64,000 bases of DNA from Nanosynbacter sp. (GTDB lineage Bacteria > Patescibacteriota > Saccharimonadia > Saccharimonadales > Saccharimonadaceae), in NCBI GenBank assembly GCA_015257665.1, contig JABZJS010000001.1, positions 62,001 through 126,000 of the forward strand, in the 5' to 3' direction. Below are positions 17,420 through 25,142 of the stretch, one piece after another (within the stretch, counting starts at the first letter, position 1; every line of letters starts with the position of its first letter). The translations under genes and the position numbers were made by a program. The notes under the pieces are model-generated. The model was not told the DNA's origin and made no database searches. It was given only the letters and a program-made list of their open reading frames with translations.

Positions 17420-17992
17420 ATGCCTATCTATAACCCCGCCGACTATCCTGTCATCATCGCGCGCCTCAAAGCCAAGCTAGCCGAAAAGGGCGTCGTGATG
17501 GGCCCAACGCTTAGCGAAGCAGACATCACTGCCTTTGAGGCCGCCTGTAACACGCGCCTGCCCGATGCCTATCGACTCTTCCTCCAGCAGGTGGGCGATG
17601 GCTGTCAAGATATTCGGCGGCCCGGTGGCATCGTTATCTATGGCCTCAAACGACTGGCTGATACCGAGGTGAAAGACCTCTCGCGCAGTGTGACGATCGA
17701 CGACTACTGGCTTTGGGAGGAAGAAGAGGATGAGGCACTGCTTACGAACAAAGCATTTGAGGAGCGGCTGGGTAACGAAGGTGTGTTGCTCCTCGACCAA
17801 GGCTGTGGCGATACCTACCAGCTTATTACCTCTGGCAAATGGGCTGGTGAAGTGTGGAACTTCTGCGACGTAGGGGCTGGCCCATGCTGCGAGCGCCAGG
17901 ACTTCCTTGGCTGGCTAGAGCTGTGGGTCGATAGCGACTTTGATGCAGACTTCTTCAAGGATTATGTCTATCCAGGTGATACCGCACAGTAA
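17420..17992 (+). CDS. SMI1/KNR4 (SUKH) family protein
   Basis: 190 aa. The SUKH pattern is visible: an N-terminal helix, ITAFEAACNTRLPDAYRLFLQQVGDG (the conserved LPxxYxxFL...G), IVIYGLKRL, LLDQGCGDTYQLIT and GEVWNFCDVG. SUKH proteins are widespread immunity proteins against polymorphic and contact-dependent toxins, though some have housekeeping roles. AAGGAGGA precedes the ATG at ideal spacing. No toxin gene is adjacent; it may protect against toxins of a host or competitor. Confidence 0.8.
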   Translation: MPIYNPADYPVIIARLKAKLAEKGVVMGPTLSEADITAFEAACNTRLPDAYRLFLQQVGDGCQDIRRPGGIVIYGLKRLADTEVKDLSRSVTIDDYWLWEEEEDEALLTNKAFEERLGNEGVLLLDQGCGDTYQLITSGKWAGEVWNFCDVGAGPCCERQDFLGWLELWVDSDFDADFFKDYVYPGDTAQ

Positions 17993-18062
17993 TACCCCAT
18001 ACCCCATAGCACGTGTCTGCAGGGGGTATTAGCTACCGCCATGCCATGCTACACTAAGGAGT

Positions 18063-18794
18063 ATGACGAAACCATTTGTACTACTGCAGTCGCGCCCCGA
18101 GGACGAGGCGTCGGATAATGAATATCAGGCATTTTTGCACTTTAGTGGTCTTGCGCCAACCGATCTTGAGCGAGTGCGCATCGAGGCAGGGCAGCGCCCC
18201 GCGCACTCGCTTGCTTCCTATAGTGGTGTGCTGATGGGTGGTGGCCCGGCCAACTTTGCCTACGCTTCGGCTGAGAAGCCTGCCGAGCAGCGCAAGTTCG
18301 AAGCCGTGATGATGCCACTGCTGCGCGAGATTATTACCCATGATATGCCATTTCTTGGTGCCTGCCTGGGGGTTGGCGCGCTGGTGTCGGCACTGGGTGG
18401 TACGCCGAGCTTTGCGTATGGTGAGGCGATTGGTGCTGTGCCAATCACCCTCACGCCAGCAGCTAGGGATGACCCACTCCTCGCTGACGTACCTACTACC
18501 TTCGACGGCTTCGTTGGGCACAAAGAAGGAGTGCTTGAACCACCAGCTGCTTGTACCGTCTTAGCGCGCTCACGCAGTTGCGTGCAGATGCTGCGAGTGG
18601 GGCGCAACGTGTATGCCACGCAGTTTCATCCCGAGCTCGACCCGGAGAGCCTTGCTTTGCGTATTGATATCTATCGCCACGCTGGCTACTGTGCTCCGGA
18701 CGAAGCCGATACCCTCATCGCCAATGCCCGCCAGCAAACCGTCACCGAGCCAGTCAAGATTCTGCGCCAGTTTGTGCAGCGCTATCAGCGGTGA
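18063..18794 (+). CDS. class I glutamine amidotransferase domain protein
   Basis: 243 aa. The nucleophile elbow FLGACLGVGAL contains the catalytic Cys, and QFHPELDPE carries the catalytic His and Glu of the triad. No synthetase domain is attached, so it is a stand-alone GATase of the GMP-synthase-like (COG0518) type, which may act on a glutamine conjugate or with an unknown partner. TACACT at 18050-18055 ends 7 bases before the ATG; AAGGAG lies between but is too close to work as a normal Shine-Dalgarno. Confidence 0.8.
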   Translation: MTKPFVLLQSRPEDEASDNEYQAFLHFSGLAPTDLERVRIEAGQRPAHSLASYSGVLMGGGPANFAYASAEKPAEQRKFEAVMMPLLREIITHDMPFLGACLGVGALVSALGGTPSFAYGEAIGAVPITLTPAARDDPLLADVPTTFDGFVGHKEGVLEPPAACTVLARSRSCVQMLRVGRNVYATQFHPELDPESLALRIDIYRHAGYCAPDEADTLIANARQQTVTEPVKILRQFVQRYQR

Positions 18795-19209
18795 GAGCTC
18801 AAACTCAGTTTTATCTATATCCTGCTTGTGACACTTCCATCAGGCTGCTGGTGATCGACATTTGCGCTGCATGCATCGATTACTGAGATCTTGATAAAAG
18901 CAAGCTGACGTGACGCGTCCTTATTATTTTTCGAATGAAGCAGTAGAAAAAGGGCTCGCACAGGCAGAAGTGGTTTTGATGTAAGAACGTGTATTATTTG
19001 TCTACTTCTTGTGTAAAAACATACCCCTTGGTCTATATAGGTAGTAGGCTATAGCACAATCTTTAGGTGATAGTCATAGCAAGATATTAACTGTGTCTTG
19101 CTTGGGTATAATTCCATTAAATCAACCTATGAGTCTATATAGGGGATGGCCTATAGGGTATTGGTAAGAGCAGAGGTAATATGACTTGCAAATTATCAGT
19201 ATATCATAT
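18795..19209. other. 415-base intergenic region, no gene seen
   Basis: AT-rich. It contains two copies of a GTCTATATAGG...GGC(C)TATAG motif about 100 bases apart (19031 and 19133) and an isolated TATAAT at 19107-19112. No ribosome-binding site with a convincing frame, RNA fold or terminator recognised. Confidence 0.4.
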
Positions 19210-19772
19210 ATGATGATGGACGTTATGAAATTATTTGAAAAAAATCAATTCCGAATCACGTACGGATTCATACTGATTCTGTTATTCCACCATCGATCAA
19301 GCGCTACGACGGTGCACATACTGCACCAGTTAGCCTGGCAACTGACATACGTCTAGAAGGTGAGGGGCGCGAGCAGTACCTAGTGGTGGATACCGTCCAT
19401 ACGACGCAGGGGAGTCACAAGGATTTTCTTGATCGAGGTATCGTATCAGACTATGGATTTACAACGGCAGCGCTACCTGGCATAACGGGTGAGATGCGTG
19501 GCTGGATGGGCGAAGGCGAAGAAGACGGAGTAGTGAATGTCCTCGCACTTTTTCGGCCGGATGATGCTACAGAGAGAGGTGCGGCCGACGAGCGGCACAG
19601 CTCAGGGGTAGTGCGCGCACGGCACATTGGTAAGCTCGCTGCCTGGGCAATGGCACAGCACTTGCTTCTTGGCAAGCAGGCCGGTGCAGACATGACCTTT
19701 GATACGAAGACACTGCAAAAAACCATGAACAAGCACAGTAAGCGTGGTGATGTAGCAATACTTCTGCCGTGA
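19210..19772 (+). CDS. orphan protein split by a -1 frameshift at an A7 tract
   Basis: ATG codons at 19210, 19213 and 19225 open a frame (MKLFEKN) that stops early, while the -1 frame is open from just after the A7 run (19238-19244) to TGA 19772. The switch fits A AAA AAT at 19239-19245, giving a protein of about 187 aa (HTDSVIPPSIKRYDG ... EQYLVVDTVHTTQGSHKDFLDRG ... MRGWMGEGEEDGVVNVLALF). No signal peptide, membrane segment or known family. One extra A would also restore the frame. No clear ribosome-binding site. Confidence 0.45.
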
Positions 19773-19824
19773 GCCATACCTCGCGAGGGGTATAGCTACG
19801 CTATATAAGCCTGTGGAAACATAA

Positions 19825-19859
19825 GAAGCTCGGTCGTTTATACGAGCTTCGTTGCTTTT
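19825..19859 (+). terminator. terminator-like hairpin
   Basis: An 8-bp perfect stem (GAAGCTCG with CGAGCTTC), 10-base loop, followed by GTTGCTTTTG. Confidence 0.5.
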
Positions 19860-19979
19860 GGCGGTGGCCGAAGCATCGCTACTTGCGGAGAGATCAAACT
19901 GCCGTGCTTAGCTATTATTAATTGAGAAAATAATCTTCACGTAGATACCCTGCCACCCACTGATAGGGTAGGGGTGTGC

Positions 19980-20354
19980 CTATACAGCAGCATGACACAC
20001 TGCCTCGATGTTATGCCCGTTTGGGTCGATAAGGAAGGCACCGTAATAGTCTGGATGATAGATCGCCCGCACGCCTGGTGCGCCATTGTCCTGCGCTCCT
20101 GCTGCTAGACCAGCTGCATGGAACGCATTGACTGCTGCCCGCGACGGTGCAGCAAAAGCAAAGTGTAGCGGCGATGATGGCTCGCCTTGCCCAAGCCAAA
20201 ATATCCCGGTATGCTGCGTCCGGTCTGGATTGCTAAAGCCCACGCCATATGATTCGTCAATTGTCTTGGCATAGCCCAGCGGTGCCAATACCGCCTCATA
20301 AAAGGCTTTGCTTGCTTCAATATCTTTAACGATGATGCCAAAATGATCGATCAT
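19980..20354 (-). CDS. VOC family (glyoxalase/dioxygenase-like) protein
   Basis: 124 aa, one VOC module of two beta-alpha-beta-beta-beta units: IDHFGIIVKDIEASKAFYEAVLAPLGY at the start and YYGAFLIDPNGHNIEAVCH at the end, with the usual metal-ligand His and Glu positions. Such single-domain proteins include glyoxalase I relatives and fosfomycin-type resistance proteins; the substrate cannot be told. AAGGAGG before the start on the minus strand. Convergent with the gene at 19210 and followed upstream by the WYL regulator. Confidence 0.8.
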   Translation of the reverse strand: MIDHFGIIVKDIEASKAFYEAVLAPLGYAKTIDESYGVGFSNPDRTQHTGIFWLGQGEPSSPLHFAFAAPSRAAVNAFHAAGLAAGAQDNGAPGVRAIYHPDYYGAFLIDPNGHNIEAVCHAAV

Positions 20355-20459
20355 GAGGTACCTCCTTGCGATATACCGTTAGTGTATTGTCTCTCAAGTA
20401 TATACCACAAATGATGACAGCAGTGTGTCAGTATTGAATGTTTTTTGTGTGTTTTGATA

Positions 20460-21365
20460 TCACCCTGTGCTTCGGCGCTGCGCTACCATCGCGCGGAGCT
20501 GCGCTGGCTCATCGACGATGACACTGGGCGGGAGGTGGCAGATTGCTTCGCAGGCGATTGCAAGCTGCGGCGTATAGAAGGTAACGCGAGCATGGTCGAC
20601 ATCAAGAAATGATCCGTCAAGCACCTCCGCTACCGCCAGCGCATCGTGCGCAGCATAGCGGAGCTCTACGCGCGTGTAGCCAGCGATTGGTTGGCGCGAG
20701 AAGACAACGCTGCTCGAGTAGTCGTCACTAGTAGAGGCGTCCGGGTAAGGCCTGGGCGAGAAGCTCTCCTCTTGCGGTGAGAGGCGAATGATGCGCCGCA
20801 ACTTGAAGAGACGAAAATCCTGGCGCAGCTGGCAAAACGCCCACACATACCAACTCGCTTGCCGAAACACCAGCTGATGCGGCTCGATCACTCGCTCTGT
20901 CTGGCCATCATAGCCAATGTAGTGCATCTGCATGCAGTATTGCTCCTCGATCGCCTGTTGCAATTGCTCAATCTTGTGCTGAACTGGGTGCTCCGCCGCC
21001 CAGGGTGCAAAGTTGATAGCATACATCGGCATCGCAGACTGGTCATCTTCGGGGAGAAGCTTGGCGTGCAAGGTAGTGATTGATGATTGACGGGCGACAC
21101 TCTGGAGACCCGTCAGCGCACTCGCTAGATGCTGTTTGTCGGTAGTGGAGAGAATGCGCCGGTCAAGCGTGTAGTGTGGCATGAGGGCGAGTCCACCATC
21201 GCGACCAGCCCGAGTGATAATAGGAATACCTGCCTGGTTCAGCGTCTCGATATCGCGCAAAATAGTACGCTTCGACACCTCAAAGCGATCGGCTAGTTCC
21301 TGAGCAGTAGCTTTGTCTCGCTCGCAGAGGAGCGATAGAATGGCGAGCAGGCGCTGGAGCTTCAT
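20460..21365 (-). CDS. HTH/WYL-domain transcriptional regulator
   Basis: 301 aa. An N-terminal winged helix-turn-helix of the DeoR/YafY type (LLAILSLLCERDKATAQELADRFEVSKRTILRDIETLNQAGIPI, described here by its start and end residues 4-48) is followed by a WYL domain with SWYVWAFCQLRQDFRLFKLRRI and a C-terminal WCX-like region. WYL regulators sense ligands, often ssDNA or nucleotides, and frequently control stress or defence genes. The start at 21365 fits the conserved N-terminus better than ATG 21407. TATAAT on the minus strand at 21396-21401. The adjacent VOC gene may be a target. Confidence 0.85.
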   Translation of the reverse strand: MKLQRLLAILSLLCERDKATAQELADRFEVSKRTILRDIETLNQAGIPIITRAGRDGGLALMPHYTLDRRILSTTDKQHLASALTGLQSVARQSSITTLHAKLLPEDDQSAMPMYAINFAPWAAEHPVQHKIEQLQQAIEEQYCMQMHYIGYDGQTERVIEPHQLVFRQASWYVWAFCQLRQDFRLFKLRRIIRLSPQEESFSPRPYPDASTSDDYSSSVVFSRQPIAGYTRVELRYAAHDALAVAEVLDGSFLDVDHARVTFYTPQLAIACEAICHLPPSVIVDEPAQLRAMVAQRRSTG

Positions 21366-21721
21366 AAATAACCGTACCAGATAATTCGTATAGCAATTAT
21401 ATGCCACTATTGTAGCAACGTATGGCTCGTTATGACAAAGAAAGATGTTTATGAGAACAGATTATAAATAGACTAATGGTATATAGATAGTAGGGGTATC
21501 GGTATTATTGCAGGATATACAGTCCCGTGTGCTGCGTGGCTGCCTGGTAAGATAGCGGCATCTTGATATGTAGATACGTGTTGCGAGGCTTATGAGATGT
21601 TTACTTTGCGTGAAGGGTGCTACCTTGTTTTCGCTTTCTATCATCACCCGAGGTGAAAGATATAGTGGATTTGGATAGCTATATAGCAGTATAAAAGCGA
21701 AAAATGATTACCGAACGGTGG

Positions 21722-21775
21722 TCTAGTGTCGGTGAAAAATCTCCACGACTTTTCCACACCATCCTAGACACTAGA
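21722..21775. other. stem-loop in 570-base intergenic region
   Basis: A 9-bp perfect inverted repeat (TCTAGTGTC with GACACTAGA) encloses GGTG...CACC in the gene-free stretch 21366-21935. Apart from this and the promoter at 21895, nothing is recognised in the region. The loop contains TTTTCCACA, one mismatch from a DnaA box. Confidence 0.35.
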
Positions 21776-21894
21776 TATGGGCACACTACATATAGCGTAG
21801 GTAGGGACAGAGCTCTTGATCATAACAGAGGTAGTGATGGTGCGCAGCATCAACGCAATAGCTGTATTTAGCAAGCACTCCACGCACCATATGG

Positions 21895-21900
21895 TATAAT
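21895..21900 (+). promoter_or_regulatory. -10 box of gene 21936
   Basis: TATAAT at 21895-21900 gives a leader of about 28 bases with AAGGAG before ATG 21936. Confidence 0.5.
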
Positions 21901-21935
21901 TACCTCGATAACCCCATAAACAAGGAGACAAGCAG

Positions 21936-22313
21936 ATGAGTAATTTTCCGGTAGTGCGCGTAGAGCGTGTTGATGTGCGGAATGAGAGTGTGTCGAAAAT
22001 AGATGTATGGGCACGCATTAAGAATGATTCGGATCGGCAGGTGAAGGTTGTGAGTTGGGAGTATCTAGGGAATATGCGCAATGAGTTGCACACGCTTAAC
22101 CCGGGGAACACAGTTGATGTGATGCTCTACAGCGGTGCACCCAAGAATTATCCAGACCAAATGTACATTCGCTACGAAGCCGAGCACGATGGTGGCAGGC
22201 ATTACTTCTTGGCGCGGCACCAGGCGAAATTTGACGAGCGCTATAACAATGACACGAAATGGTATCGGCCATCAGATTGGATGGAGTTCCAGCGCGTGGA
22301 TCGCGGTAACTAG
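21936..22313 (+). CDS. hypothetical protein, all-beta
   Basis: 125 aa from an ATG preceded by AAGGAG. Alternating hydrophobic strands (VVRVERVDVRN, KIDVWARIKNDS, VKVVSWEYLG, NTVDVMLYSG, QMYIRYEAEH) suggest an immunoglobulin-like or beta-sandwich domain. No signal peptide. It sits one base before the RNase HI gene and probably shares its transcript. Family not recognised. Confidence 0.65.
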   Translation: MSNFPVVRVERVDVRNESVSKIDVWARIKNDSDRQVKVVSWEYLGNMRNELHTLNPGNTVDVMLYSGAPKNYPDQMYIRYEAEHDGGRHYFLARHQAKFDERYNNDTKWYRPSDWMEFQRVDRGN

Positions 22314-22314
22314 C

Positions 22315-22755
22315 ATGGTAGCTACTCCGCGCATTTTCTACACTGATGGTAGTGCCAGCCCCAATCCTGGCCCGGGTGGCTATGCCGTCATCGAGCAGGG
22401 CAAGCCCGTGGCGCTGGGCAGCGAGCCAGGCAACACGACAAACATTCGCATGGAGGGGATGGCCCTCATCGCAGCCATGCAGTTAGCTGGGGCTGAGGAA
22501 TGCGAGATCCATACCGATAGCGAATTTTGGGTTAATGTCCTCACCAAGTGGGCACCTGGCTGGGTAGCCAAGGGCTGGCGCAAGAGCAGCGGGCCAATCA
22601 AGAACCTTGAGCTCGTCCAAGAAGCCTATGCGCTTTATACCACTGTGCAGCCGAAGCTCATCTGGGTGCGCGGTCACAACGGCCATGAGCAAAATGAGCT
22701 CGCCGACCAATGGGCTAACCGAGCACGAGCTGGGGAGCGGCTAGAGGAAAAATAA
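22315..22755 (+). CDS. rnhA: ribonuclease HI
   Basis: 146 aa, full-length RNase HI. The metal-binding carboxylates are all present: Asp in YTDGSASPNPGPGGY, Glu in RMEGMALIAAM, Asp in IHTDSEF and Asp in NELADQWAN, plus the flap His in VRGHNGHEQ. It removes RNA from RNA:DNA hybrids (primers, R-loops). ATG 22315 starts at the conserved N-terminus directly after the upstream stop; earlier in-frame starts would overlap that gene fully and are rejected. Confidence 0.92.
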   Translation: MVATPRIFYTDGSASPNPGPGGYAVIEQGKPVALGSEPGNTTNIRMEGMALIAAMQLAGAEECEIHTDSEFWVNVLTKWAPGWVAKGWRKSSGPIKNLELVQEAYALYTTVQPKLIWVRGHNGHEQNELADQWANRARAGERLEEK

Positions 22756-22758
22756 GTA

Positions 22759-22792
22759 GCTAAGAACCGGTCAATAGCGACCGGTTCTTAGC
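22759..22792 (+). terminator. hairpin after rnhA
   Basis: A 14-bp perfect stem (GCTAAGAACCGGTC with GACCGGTTCTTAGC) and a 6-base loop. No T run follows, so termination would be imperfect or processing-related. Confidence 0.6.
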
Positions 22793-22892
22793 TATGGAAA
22801 ATCTGGCTGCGAGATAACTTGAGTGCGGTTGTATCTTTCTTATCGCGTTGTGCCGCATCGACAAGGTAGGTATTCCTAGCATAAATATATGC

Positions 22893-23071
22893 TATACTAT
22901 TACCAATATCACTAATATCCAGAGTGCGACGAGGGACTGGCCCAATGACTCGCCAGCAACCTGCTCGGGAAGCGAGTAAGGTGCTAATTCCAGCCTGTGC
23001 GCAGGGAAGATATGAGACGCGTAAGAGAGCAGCTCCTTTCTCGCCTGGCGGTGCAGGATAAGAGAAGGGAG
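22893..23071 (+). promoter_or_regulatory. SAM-I (S-box) riboswitch with translational expression platform
   Basis: TATACT -10 at 22893-22898. The aptamer spans about 22912-23016: P1 22915-22919 with 23009-23013 (ATATC/GATAT), the conserved GAGGGACTGGCCC at 22931-22943, GCCAGCAACC, and AAGGTGCTAATTCCAGCC at 22978-22995, which are hallmark SAM-I core sequences. Downstream, CTCCTTTCTC (23033-23042) can pair with GAGAAGGGAG (23062-23071), which contains the metK Shine-Dalgarno. No terminator is present, so ligand binding most likely hides the ribosome-binding site. SAM would thus repress its own synthesis. Confidence 0.9.
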
Positions 23072-23076
23072 TTTTT

Positions 23077-24087
23077 ATGACAGCAACTACTATAGCATCA
23101 GCACAATTCCGTACTGCTGAGAGCGTGAGCCCAGGCCACCCCGACAAGCTGTGCGACCAAATGAGCGACGCCATCCTTGATGCTTACTTAGCCCACGACC
23201 CACAGGCACGCGTGGCGGTGGAAGTGTGCGGCGGCCATGGCATGGTGTTTGCGACAGGCGAAGTGACGTCGCAGGCGACGGTGGCAGTGACACCGATTGT
23301 GCAGCGTTTGGTGGGGAGTGGGGTAGAGATAATTGAGCATATTGCTCAGCAGAGCCCAGAGATTGCTCGCGGTGTGGATGATGGCGGGGCAGGTGACCAA
23401 GGTGTGATGATCGGCTATGCCTGCAACGAAACGCCTGAGCTGCTCCCACTCGAAACAGTGCTGGCGCGGCGATTGAACCAATTTTTGTATCAACGTTGGC
23501 CCTACGATGGCAAAACGCAAGTAACACTGCGTGGCGGGCAGATAACGGCAATTGTTGCAAGCTTCCAACACGCACCAAAAGACAAATTAACAGAGGCAGT
23601 CAAGGAGTGGCTTCAGCAGCAGACGTATGTGAACACATTTTTTAAGGATAAGCAATATGATGCGCCAGTGCTACACTGCAACCCAGCAGGGAATTGGCAG
23701 ATTGGTGGCTTTGCGGCTGATGCTGGCCTGACGGGACGTAAGCTCATCGTTGATAATTATGGGCCACGCGTGCCGATTGGTGGCGGGGCCTTCAGCGGCA
23801 AGGACGCCACCAAGGTGGATCGCTCGGCGGCGTATATGGCGCGGCGCATTGCAGTGGATTATCTGCGACAATACCACGCGCAGGAGGTGCTGGTGCGCCT
23901 GGCGTATGCAATTGGCCACAACCAGCCCGTCGAGGCGACTGCCATCATCGATGGTGTAGAGCAGCCCATCACAGGCTACGATCTCAGCCCGCATGGTATC
24001 ATCACCTCGCTCCAGCTCGCCCATCCTATCTACGAGCCAACCGCTCGCTGGGGGCACTTTGGCGAGGGGTTTGTATGGGATCGGTAG
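23077..24087 (+). CDS. metK: S-adenosylmethionine synthetase
   Basis: 336 aa, shorter than the usual about 385-400. Landmarks are SVSPGHPDKLCDQMSDAILDA (listed by its ends: Ser20 region), GGAGDQGVMIGYA, IVDNYGPRVPIGGGAFSGKD with the P-loop-like GGGAFSGKD, and FGEGFVWDR at the C-terminus. It makes SAM from methionine and ATP for all methyltransferases in the window (rsmH, the 45174 gene). Expression is controlled by the SAM-I riboswitch just upstream. Monocistronic. Confidence 0.93.
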   Translation: MTATTIASAQFRTAESVSPGHPDKLCDQMSDAILDAYLAHDPQARVAVEVCGGHGMVFATGEVTSQATVAVTPIVQRLVGSGVEIIEHIAQQSPEIARGVDDGGAGDQGVMIGYACNETPELLPLETVLARRLNQFLYQRWPYDGKTQVTLRGGQITAIVASFQHAPKDKLTEAVKEWLQQQTYVNTFFKDKQYDAPVLHCNPAGNWQIGGFAADAGLTGRKLIVDNYGPRVPIGGGAFSGKDATKVDRSAAYMARRIAVDYLRQYHAQEVLVRLAYAIGHNQPVEATAIIDGVEQPITGYDLSPHGIITSLQLAHPIYEPTARWGHFGEGFVWDR

Positions 24088-24215
24088 AATGGCGAGGTTG
24101 AGCTCTTACTGGTAGAATGCGAGTATCTAAATCTTATACTATTCTTTTCTACTTCCGCTTCATTGCGTCTCTCTAAAAGCAACCTCCATAGAGATAATTG
24201 CATCTTTTAGGTGAG

Positions 24216-24959
24216 CTACCAAGCCGTGTTATGAGTAGTATCGTGCTGCTCGTAGCTCTTGTATACGGCGTCGAGATGAGGAGAGAGTGTTTCGTGCACG
24301 TCGTGCCGTAGTGCGCTATAGCCTGATGGGTCACGCAGCGCATCACTCATTTCATACTGGGCAAGGAGGGCAGACTGGCCTGGCATAACACGGTCCACGA
24401 CTTGCGCCAGTGCAGCTGTGTCGAATGGGTTGATTAGTGCGGATGAGTCTTGCTCTCTATTACGCTCGTTTATCATATGTTGCAAGTCTCGCACTGTGCT
24501 GGTGACAGGCTGGTATTGCTCACCGATGAGCTTGCGCAACTGCCGCGTCTTCCGGTGGGCACGCCAATGAGCAAATGGGCCATAATGGCCATGATCGACC
24601 AACATAGCTCGGCCACAAACAGCAGCAGGAGTACCAATCAATGATGCAGCAGACCCAATCGTAAAGCCTGTTGTCAGTTCTTGCATTGGTGTACCGTCAA
24701 ATCCATACGCGTAGGTTGCCGCAGCCATTGCACATGCACCGAGCGTAGCAATGCTTAGGCCAGCTTCTGCGTATTCTTCAGGCAGCGTCACATCTCGTTC
24801 GCCAAACTGTGGTGGTACCTTGTGGTTGCGAGTGCGAGTGTAGGCGATGGCAGCGTCTGGATCGACAGTGTCGAGCAGGGGCTGTGGGCAATCGGCCCAT
24901 AGATGCACTCCATTATTTATATCCTCGGGGGCGTAGTTGTATCGAGATAGCAGTGCCAT
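24216..24959 (-). CDS. hypothetical protein with two central hydrophobic segments
   Basis: 247 aa with AGGAG before the start. Two weakly hydrophobic Ala/Gly-rich segments (about 70-85 and 95-115) could be membrane helices forming a hairpin; both ends are soluble and helical (RKTRQLRKLIGEQY, then NPFDTAALAQVVDRV). No family recognised. Faces away from the helicase gene; both promoters lie in the 180-base divergent gap. Confidence 0.65.
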   Translation of the reverse strand: MALLSRYNYAPEDINNGVHLWADCPQPLLDTVDPDAAIAYTRTRNHKVPPQFGERDVTLPEEYAEAGLSIATLGACAMAAATYAYGFDGTPMQELTTGFTIGSAASLIGTPAAVCGRAMLVDHGHYGPFAHWRAHRKTRQLRKLIGEQYQPVTSTVRDLQHMINERNREQDSSALINPFDTAALAQVVDRVMPGQSALLAQYEMSDALRDPSGYSALRHDVHETLSPHLDAVYKSYEQHDTTHNTAW

Positions 24960-25142
24960 ATGTCTCTCCTCTCGCTTAAATAAGTAATGTATCTACGGCA
25001 GAAGGGTATTGCTGCAATGTCAAGGTTGTGGATTTGTGAGTGGAGTAGGTGTTGGTGTGTTTTTGTTAATGATGAGTTGCCTATATATAGAGAACATACA
25101 CATACTTTGCCTCTCACCCCACAACCTTGTATACTAGAGCCT

